Origin: Lachnospiraceae bacterium
Lineage (GTDB): Bacteria; Bacillota; Clostridia; Lachnospirales; Lachnospiraceae
Assembly: GCA_009911505.1 (NCBI GenBank)
Contig: QXXL01000004.1
Location: forward strand, 217,354 to 281,353
Length of the DNA: 64,000 bases
Direction of reading: 5' to 3'
Part shown: piece after piece, positions 59,101 to 64,000 of the stretch
How positions within the stretch are numbered: the first letter of the stretch is position 1
How the letters are laid out: the number at the start of each line of letters is the position of its first letter
The notes under the pieces: model-generated
What the model was told of the DNA's origin: nothing
Databases searched by the model: none
The model's input: only the letters and a program-made list of their open reading frames with translations
Program-made: the position numbers and the translations under genes

Positions 59101-60695
59101 CCGCCTGCTTTTTTCGTCATGAACTCCGGAAACGCCCTCGTAAATGGCAAAGCATGCGCCGGCATATCAAATTCCGGTACAATATCGACGCCCATAACCC
59201 TGCTTGTCTGGATAAAATCACGGAAATCTTCCTTCGTATAATATACATCTTCTGATGTCGCAGATTTGCCTGTGTCTTCATTCACTACATCTGATTCCAG
59301 CCTAAACCCTGCATATGACTGATCTGCTGCTTCCTGCAATGTAGGGTAATCCTCGTGGAAAATCAGGTTGTCGCTCAAATGAACCTGTAAGCTGTTCATC
59401 TTATACCATGACATATTCTCGGCAAATTCATACAATGCATCCAGTGTAAACGGTTTCCTTCCCACATCTATGCTGAATGCACGAACCTCAAATTTCGGGT
59501 AATCCCGGACCAGGCCCTTAGGTATTATGCCATTTGTCTGTTTGAGGATCTGCAGGATCGTCCTGGTTGCCCAATAAACACCCGTACCCTGTTCGGCTTC
59601 TACAAATACCACGTCATCGATATCCATGGCATACCCTTCCTTGCCAAGCCCGTCTTCCTCTGACACAAACCCAAAATAAAAATCGCCTGCTTTTACATCT
59701 GCCTTGCTGCCTGTCTTTACCTCACTTAAGTTAAACCCAGTAACCTCATGATAGTCTTCCTGGAACATTTTGGCTACGTCTAACAGGGATGCATCCCCTA
59801 CAATAAGCTTTCCTGTTTTGGATAATGCAAAATCCCCTTTCTTGCCATGCCACTCCTGCAGTTCCGGAATAACGGCTGGCTTTGCATTAGCTTCTGAATC
59901 TGCCGTATATTGCCCCGGAATAGTTACATTATACTCGTTAGACTGGGCTGTCCCATCATCCGGCATAGTCAGTTCATAAAATCCTTTGACCACCTTATCT
60001 TCAAGCGGCGTATAGATTGTACCGTCTGCCCCAACAACCTGTTCATAATCCGCATAAAAATTCAGTTCCCCTCCTTCCGGAGCCTTTGGCATTTCAATCC
60101 TGGTATCCCCAGCATTCACCTCCGGAGCCGAAAGGCTGTCCATAAATTTCTCAATATCTGTCCGGTTGTCTGGTATTTCGCCTTCATAAACTTCAAATTC
60201 CCAAATAGAAATTGCCTGCCAGCTAGTCGTAGTATCCGGATCATTCGTATTGATACTTGTAACCCTCAGGCGTAAATATTTTGCCGTCACAGCGGAAGCC
60301 AGGTTAATCTTTTCTGTCAATGCATTTGGAATCTGGGTCCTCTCATAAACCGTCTGCCAGGATTCCCCGTCATTAGAAATTTCAAGGCAATATTCCTGTG
60401 CCGTCCTGCGCTCCCATGCAATCGAAAAGCTTTTCATCTTCTGGGCGCTGTCCCACTCAAGCTGGACCCATCTTTCCGTATTGCCCTGATTTGCCGCCCA
60501 TCTGGTATCTGATTTGCCGTCGTTAATCTTATTAACCTCATTCCCACTTTCTGTGTCTGACGCCGTAGCTGTCGCTTCAAGCGCCAGGTTGGCCTGTGCC
60601 TCCTCTGCTTGTACAGGTATCCCCTGCACCGGGCCAACTGCCAAAGCAAATGCGAGCACCCACGCCCCCATCTTCCTTAACTTTTTTTGTAACAT
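56154..60695 (-). CDS. Secreted GH20 hexosaminidase-family protein E with two F5/8C, LamG, FIVAR and LRR modules
   Basis: 1513 residues. Signal peptide about 1-31 (MGAWVLAFALAVGPVQGIPVQA). F5/8C about 35-172; small beta domain (DYEQVVGADGTIYTPLE); GH20 N-domain about 270-390; GH20 barrel with EVRAFSIDVGRKPF, DIVPEFDMPAHALPF and HIGTDEFHGVDG (D578-E579), plus VRMWGSLSN. LamG about 800-980; second F5/8C about 1000-1130; FIVAR helices about 1140-1370; LRR strands about 1385-1513 (DNAFKNCKKVKTVEVGSNV). It is a close relative of the gene at 33216-37427 with one extra N-terminal F5/8C. Likely removes terminal N-acetylhexosamine from host glycans outside the cell. RBS GGGAGG before ATG 60695. No LPXTG. 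Confidence 0.94.
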   Translation of the reverse strand: MLQKKLRKMGAWVLAFALAVGPVQGIPVQAEEAQANLALEATATASDTESGNEVNKINDGKSDTRWAANQGNTERWVQLEWDSAQKMKSFSIAWERRTAQEYCLEISNDGESWQTVYERTQIPNALTEKINLASAVTAKYLRLRVTSINTNDPDTTTSWQAISIWEFEVYEGEIPDNRTDIEKFMDSLSAPEVNAGDTRIEMPKAPEGGELNFYADYEQVVGADGTIYTPLEDKVVKGFYELTMPDDGTAQSNEYNVTIPGQYTADSEANAKPAVIPELQEWHGKKGDFALSKTGKLIVGDASLLDVAKMFQEDYHEVTGFNLSEVKTGSKADVKAGDFYFGFVSEEDGLGKEGYAMDIDDVVFVEAEQGTGVYWATRTILQILKQTNGIIPKGLVRDYPKFEVRAFSIDVGRKPFTLDALYEFAENMSWYKMNSLQVHLSDNLIFHEDYPTLQEAADQSYAGFRLESDVVNEDTGKSATSEDVYYTKEDFRDFIQTSRVMGVDIVPEFDMPAHALPFTRAFPEFMTKKAGGSHSYLIEEIDLSNEGATPWAQSIWNDYFEGEDPIFDEQMTVHIGTDEFHGVDGQAGKEMFRKFSDDMIKFVQGKGRTVRMWGSLSNKSGETPVASKDVQLNIWNTGYANPKAMYDLGYDLINTLEGPNYIVPAAGYYNDYINAQSIYNTWKPNVINNLNIKAGDDQILGGCYAIWHDSIDTRGNGISQYDSFDRFFKPLPSYGAKLWGDGADRNYSDFTKLAEKTGTAPGTTLYGDLDYNTSVVADYTFDETLVKDSGLNGFDLAGQVNVEQANADQTKAMKLKGGASYAETPEGLDLVGSSAILTMRVKMDEDAQGEQILCESKSECGIYGAYAFKASQINTGKVGYSREGYDFSFDYTLPAGEWHTLQFCSGQDSVSLYVDGELVDNNPDIYFANHPTTELSAKLSSHNIRKTATMLVPLGRIGSKTNSFKGEIDYVTVTGTKETSGEYGKLSREGWTAAACSTHATEGSKEAVLDGDNSTYWHQDYASDTTITEEHHWFEVTLPEAKEISRLTYLPRQDSVNGRIYEYSIEVIKEDGTEETVISHETWANNSSLKTASFETVKAKKVKLRIHRSEGSHATIAELNLYGPMDDATLKAELDQGINAEFKEDDYTDGSWKTLQDAKQAAREVKDFAGSTTDDYIYVYEKLQQAIAGLTQKPSTRIVELAVTVEDAKQKLKDTSYTAESLAALQQNISAAEGIIQKGVNAGYMEIVNTIKALQNVKLVTKVSVARAELEIAVADAKIKLTNITGYTAASVSALQQALKDAESVLANSNATLDELTAALTALKGKELVKEQPSTDDKQEQPAVLQTGQQKTVGGSKYKVANADKKEVTLTKGKNTKNVKVGATVTIDGVTCKITKIADNAFKNCKKVKTVEVGSNVTAVGKNAFNNCTNLTTVTIGKNVKTVNAKAFYNCKKLKNITFKGTKAPKVGNKAFKGSVAKCKVTVPKKMAKKQLNTLKSSLKKAGIGKNVTYKKK

Positions 60696-60739
60696 AATTT
60701 TGCCTCCCTTTTTTAGATTCCATCAAATTATACATTTCC

Positions 60740-60768
60740 ATTATACCCATATTCATAAAGATATTCAA
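60740..60768 (-). promoter_or_regulatory. Promoter of GH20 gene E
   Basis: On the minus strand TTGAAT (60763-60768) and a perfect TATAAT (60740-60745) are separated by 17 bases, about 44 bases before the start codon. Confidence 0.75.
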
Positions 60769-60782
60769 GTAGCTTTAAAAAT

Positions 60783-62051
60783 TTACCACGCTGCTTTTTG
60801 TACCGCCCTGCACGTATATGCAATATCTTCCTCCGAATGCGCATCCGACACAAACATTGCCTCAAACTGGGAAGGGGCAGTATAAACCCCCTGATTCAAA
60901 AGATGCCCAAAAAATTCCGCATAACGCCTGGTATCGGATGTTATAGCGCTTTCATAATCTGCCACCTGCCTGTCCGTAAAAAATACACTGAGTAGAGAGC
61001 CTGCCTGGTTAACACACACACTTCCCCTGGCCGCTTCCCGTACGGCATCTGCAATCCGTCCTGCTTTTGCCGAAAGGCGTTCATAAATCCCCGGATCCTC
61101 CTTTAAAATCATAAGTGTTTCAAGCCCAGCCGCCGTAGCGGCCGGATTTCCGGACAACGTGCCTGCCTGGTACACCGGGCCAAGCGGGGCTACCAGTTCC
61201 ATAATCTCCCGGCGCCCCCCATATGCGCCAACTGGCATCCCTCCCCCTACGATTTTCCCCAGCGCCGTCAAATCCGGCGTAACGCGGTAGTATTCCTGCG
61301 CACCGCCAAGAGAAAGCCTAAACCCGGTAATCACTTCATCAAAAATCAGCAGCGCACCGTATTTTATCGTAATCTGCCTTAAAAATGCAAGGAAGCCATG
61401 CTCTGGCAGAACCACACCCATATTAGCTGCCACAGGCTCTATGATAACCGCCGCTATCCCCCCTGGGTTTTGGGCAAACAGCTCCTCCACCGAAGCCCTG
61501 TCATTATAACGGGCAACCAGTGTATTTTTTGAATAATCCAAAGGGACTCCGGCAGAGTCGGGGACAGACGAGGCCATAGCGCCGGATCCGGCTTTTACTA
61601 AAAGCCCATCCGAGTGCCCGTGATAACACCCTCTAAATTTAATTACTTTATCCCTGCCCGTAAACGCGCGCGCTACGCGGACTGCACTCATCACGGCCTC
61701 CGTACCAGAGCTCACCAGACGGCTCACCTCCATAGAAGGCATAAGTTCTGCGATTAACTCAGCCAAGCGTACTTCCCGTTCCGTTGGCGCGCCAAAAGTC
61801 AGCCCGTCTTTGCACGCCTCTACTACCTTCTCAACAACCCTTGGATGGGCATGCCCCAAAATCGCAGGGCCAAAAGAACCCACATAATCAATCATTTCGT
61901 TGCCATCCACATCTACAATATGGCTTCCACAGGCAGAAGCAACAAACCTCGGCGTCTTATGCACCGCGCCAAAGGCACGCACCGGGCTGTTCACACCGCC
62001 CGGAATGTGCCTTTTCGCCTCTTCAAACAATTCTTTTGATTTCGTATCCAT
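60783..62051 (-). CDS. hemL: Glutamate-1-semialdehyde 2,1-aminomutase
   Basis: 422 residues from the second of two adjacent ATGs (62051; 62054 is also possible), overlapping the hemB stop. PLP-enzyme motifs: RHIPGGVNSPVRAFG at the start, SSGTEAVMSAVRVARAFTGRDKVIKF, LIFDEVITGFRLS, and the Schiff-base Lys in ALGKIVGGGMPVGAYGG near residue 265. The GTLSGNPAATAAGL loop is also typical. It makes 5-aminolevulinate from glutamate-1-semialdehyde in the C5 pathway. It is last in sirC-hemB-hemL; hemA, hemC and hemD are not in the window. Confidence 0.96.
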   Translation of the reverse strand: MDTKSKELFEEAKRHIPGGVNSPVRAFGAVHKTPRFVASACGSHIVDVDGNEMIDYVGSFGPAILGHAHPRVVEKVVEACKDGLTFGAPTEREVRLAELIAELMPSMEVSRLVSSGTEAVMSAVRVARAFTGRDKVIKFRGCYHGHSDGLLVKAGSGAMASSVPDSAGVPLDYSKNTLVARYNDRASVEELFAQNPGGIAAVIIEPVAANMGVVLPEHGFLAFLRQITIKYGALLIFDEVITGFRLSLGGAQEYYRVTPDLTALGKIVGGGMPVGAYGGRREIMELVAPLGPVYQAGTLSGNPAATAAGLETLMILKEDPGIYERLSAKAGRIADAVREAARGSVCVNQAGSLLSVFFTDRQVADYESAITSDTRRYAEFFGHLLNQGVYTAPSQFEAMFVSDAHSEEDIAYTCRAVQKAAW

Positions 62052-63037
62052 CATAAGCCCCCATGCCCTTCCTCGCCAATCCATCCTGCCGCATCCAGGG
62101 CATGGTAAGTAATGATCATCTTTGCCCCGGCGCGCTTTAAACCGACTAATATTTCCATTACAATCTTCTTCTCATCAATCCATCCCTTTTGCGCAGCCGC
62201 CTTTACCATAGCGTATTCCCCGCTCACATTATAAGCTGCAATCGGGACATTAAAATTATAACTGGCTTCGCGGATAATATCCATATAAGCCATGGCAGGC
62301 TTGGCAATTATAATATCTGCCCCTTCTAAAAGATCCGCTTTCATTTCGCGCAGCGCCTCCCGCCCGTTTGCCACATCCATCTGATATGTTTTCCGATCTC
62401 CAAACCCCGGCGCGGAGTGTGCCGCATCACGGAACGGCCCATAGAAAGCAGAGGCAAATTTAGCGCTGTACGCCATAATAGGGATATGGGAAAACCCATT
62501 TTCATCCAAAGCTTCCCGTATCTTGCCCACACGGCCGTCCATCATATCACTTGGAGCCACCATATCCGCCCCGGCATCCGCATAACTTACCGCAGCCCTG
62601 GCCAAAAGGGGCAGTGTTTCATCATTTAAAACAACCCCGTCTTTTACCAGGCCACAGTGCCCATGGGAGGTATATTCACACAGGCAGACATCTGCAATGG
62701 CAATCAGGCTTTTATATCTTGCATCCGATTTTATCAGCCGGATGGCCCTTTGTACAATCCCGTCCTTTTCATACGCGCCGCTTCCCCTTTCATCCTTATA
62801 TTCCGGAATTCCAAACAAAAGCACTGCCGGAATACGCGCAGCCATTACACGCTCCAACTCTTCCGGAAGTCGATCCAGGGAATACTGGCAAATACCCGGC
62901 ATCGAATCCACCGGATGGCAGATATCCTGCCCCTCTGTTACAAACACCGGATAAATAAGCTCATCCACACGTACATGGTTTTCCTTCACCATGCCCCGCA
63001 CAGCAGGGCTTACCCGAAGCCTTCTCAATCTTTCCAT
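62051..63037 (-). CDS. hemB: Porphobilinogen synthase (5-aminolevulinate dehydratase)
   Basis: 328 residues, normal length. Catalytic lysines lie in MAYSAKFASAFYGPFRDAA (about 192) and IIIAKPAMAYMDII (about 243). The metal loop DVCLCEYTSHGHCG has the three cysteines of zinc-dependent HemB enzymes. It joins two 5-aminolevulinate molecules into porphobilinogen. RBS AGGAGGGG lies inside the 3' end of the sirC gene, which overlaps by 13 bases; the 3' end touches hemL. The three genes are translationally coupled. Confidence 0.97.
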   Translation of the reverse strand: MERLRRLRVSPAVRGMVKENHVRVDELIYPVFVTEGQDICHPVDSMPGICQYSLDRLPEELERVMAARIPAVLLFGIPEYKDERGSGAYEKDGIVQRAIRLIKSDARYKSLIAIADVCLCEYTSHGHCGLVKDGVVLNDETLPLLARAAVSYADAGADMVAPSDMMDGRVGKIREALDENGFSHIPIMAYSAKFASAFYGPFRDAAHSAPGFGDRKTYQMDVANGREALREMKADLLEGADIIIAKPAMAYMDIIREASYNFNVPIAAYNVSGEYAMVKAAAQKGWIDEKKIVMEILVGLKRAGAKMIITYHALDAAGWIGEEGHGGL

Positions 63038-63645
63038 TCTACCGCCCCTCCTACAATCCTTCTAATTTCCTTTTCCGTCAGCGTCCTGCCTTTTCCCAGC
63101 CCCCAGTTTAAAAGCTCCTGATAAACCGCTTTCCTTCCTTCTCCCGGAACACTCTGTTTAACCGCTTCCCTCAAACTGCCAAGCTGTTCCGCCAGATCCC
63201 CTATTAACTCCGTCAAAACCGGGCGCATACATTCTTTTAAATACTGCGTAACAACCGGGCTTTGCCCGCCGCTCACAAATGCCGCCACAACCTCCCCCTC
63301 CTTTATGTACGCCGGGAAGATAAAACTACAGTCCTCAGGCTGATCCACCGCATTGACCGGAATACCCCGCTTTTGGCATAACAAGCTGATTCTATGGTTC
63401 AAAGAGGAATCGTCCGTTGCTGCCACCACAAGCGCCCGTCCATCGAGATCCCCCGGCAGAAAGCCCCTTTCCAGGCAGACAATACCTTCCATCCCTCTTA
63501 ATTCCGGTAAAATACTACTTGCCACTACCACAACCCCCGCCCCAAACCCTTTTAATACCCCTGCCTTATGAAGCGCAATCCTGCCGCCTCCAACCACAAG
63601 GCAGCGCTTGTTTTTCAGTTCAATAAACAACGGAAAATAAGACAT
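63025..63645 (-). CDS. Precorrin-2 dehydrogenase / sirohydrochlorin ferrochelatase-like protein
   Basis: 206 residues. The N-terminal Rossmann motif CLVVGGGRIALHKAGVL (about 15-31) and the family stretches FLPGDLDGRALVVAATDDSSLNHRIS and GIPVNAVDQPEDCSFIFPAYIKEG are typical of the SirC/Met8p/CysG N-terminal group. The C-terminal helical part (about 130-206; SGGQSPVVTQYLKE) is the dimerisation region. It oxidises precorrin-2 to sirohydrochlorin with NAD+; whether it also inserts iron cannot be told. First gene of the sirC-hemB-hemL unit, so the end product may be siroheme or cobalamin rather than heme. RBS AAGGGGGG before ATG 63645. Confidence 0.93.
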   Translation of the reverse strand: MSYFPLFIELKNKRCLVVGGGRIALHKAGVLKGFGAGVVVVASSILPELRGMEGIVCLERGFLPGDLDGRALVVAATDDSSLNHRISLLCQKRGIPVNAVDQPEDCSFIFPAYIKEGEVVAAFVSGGQSPVVTQYLKECMRPVLTELIGDLAEQLGSLREAVKQSVPGEGRKAVYQELLNWGLGKGRTLTEKEIRRIVGGAVEWKD

Positions 63646-63693
63646 TTTACCACCCCCCTTGCCACTATTGCCAAAATCAAATTATTCATAAAT

Positions 63694-63699
63694 ATTATA
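63694..63699 (-). promoter_or_regulatory. Likely -10 box of the sirC-hemB-hemL unit
   Basis: A perfect TATAAT on the minus strand about 50 bases before the start. The best -35 (TTGAAA) is only 14 bases away, so the promoter may be activator-dependent or this match incidental. The rest of 63700-63838 shows only a short direct repeat (ATATGACAA twice near 63773-63790). Confidence 0.45.
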
Positions 63700-63838
63700 T
63701 ACTACAACGAACATTTCAAAGCCATGCATTCCTAACTACGTTATTGAATACCTGCCATCTAAAAATTAGTCCATATGACAAATATGACAAAAACAAGAAA
63801 ACCCTACAGGATCCCTCTATACCCATCTGACGTAAATA

Positions 63839-64000
63839 AGAAATCCCCCGTGGATCAGCCAAAACCGTAGTCAGTCAGGGGGCAGGGTATGAGACTGGGG
63901 CCTTGTGATGGGATTTAGGGGCTCTTAAGCATCCCGTGCGATCCACAGCAATGCCCTGCCACGGATGGCAGGGCAAACCGTAACCGCGCCATGGACGGCG
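63839..64000. repeat. Dispersed intergenic repeat, family 1, copy 3 (most complete; open at window edge)
   Basis: Contains the left end AGAAATCC, left arm GCCAAAACCGTAGTCAGTC, core CTGGGGCCTTGTGATGGG, and right part CGATCCACAGCAATGCCCTG. Within it GGCAGGGTAT (left) can pair with ATGCCCTGCC (right). A separate perfect 10-bp hairpin, TGCCCTGCCA / TGGCAGGGCA with a CGGA loop, lies at 63952-63975. The sequence continues to the window edge, so the true end is not seen. Confidence 0.82.

Noticed and set aside
1..64000. CRISPR arrays, tRNA or rRNA genes, phage or plasmid genes, insertion sequences with transposase
   Set aside because: No regularly spaced identical repeats, no cloverleaf or rRNA stretches, and no transposase, integrase or phage protein were seen.

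Overview
The window reads as chromosome of a gut-type, low-to-mid GC Firmicute of class Clostridia, most likely Lachnospiraceae. The reasons are strong AGGAGG ribosome-binding sites, sigma-A promoters, a Phe T-box in front of pheST, the HelD/PFL/ACT and SpoIID/LytB families, and very large secreted proteins built from F5/8C (CBM32-like), LamG, FIVAR, FN3 and BspA-type leucine-rich modules. The family assignment is inference; no rRNA or tRNA gene is present to confirm it. Most genes are on the minus strand.

The main theme is an exported host-glycan arsenal. Four GH20 beta-N-acetylhexosaminidase-family proteins (1-4153, cut by the window edge; 11882-17163; 33216-37427; 56154-60695) keep the catalytic Asp-Glu pair. 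A fifth giant (21246-26615) has four tandem carbohydrate-binding-like modules and no visible catalytic domain. None has a visible LPXTG anchor. Smaller secreted proteins are an Ig-like protein (4500-5549) and a tandem trio of paralogues (49413-52029).

Housekeeping blocks sit between the giants: MCP-MATE-AlkD-M56 peptidase (5908-10847); a PHP hydrolase (11106-11819, plus); ACT-PFL-HelD (17377-21080); thioesterase-aminopeptidase P-polA-coaE-MBL hydrolase (26775-33119); SpoIID/LytB-YihY (37496-40649); pckA (41280-42992); a broken 1-phosphofructokinase and a broken AI-2E-type transporter diverging from each other (43144-45318); tyrA-aroA (45847-48328, plus) converging on queA; pheST behind a T-box; and sirC-hemB-hemL for tetrapyrrole synthesis.

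The least explained material is non-coding. A short plus-strand RNA candidate (5763-5865) has its own -10, a 12-bp 5' hairpin with a C-rich loop, and an intrinsic terminator. A large structured RNA candidate upstream of the SpoIID gene (about 40722-41106, minus) has a near-consensus promoter, a 9-bp closing stem around about 195 nt, four 18-nt tandem repeats and a terminator. A dispersed intergenic repeat with imperfect inverted arms occurs three times (45346, 52224, 63839). A second short inverted repeat occurs at 46943 and 49366, with a single arm at 45459. Three genes each carry what looks like one missing base; this may be real decay or assembly error.
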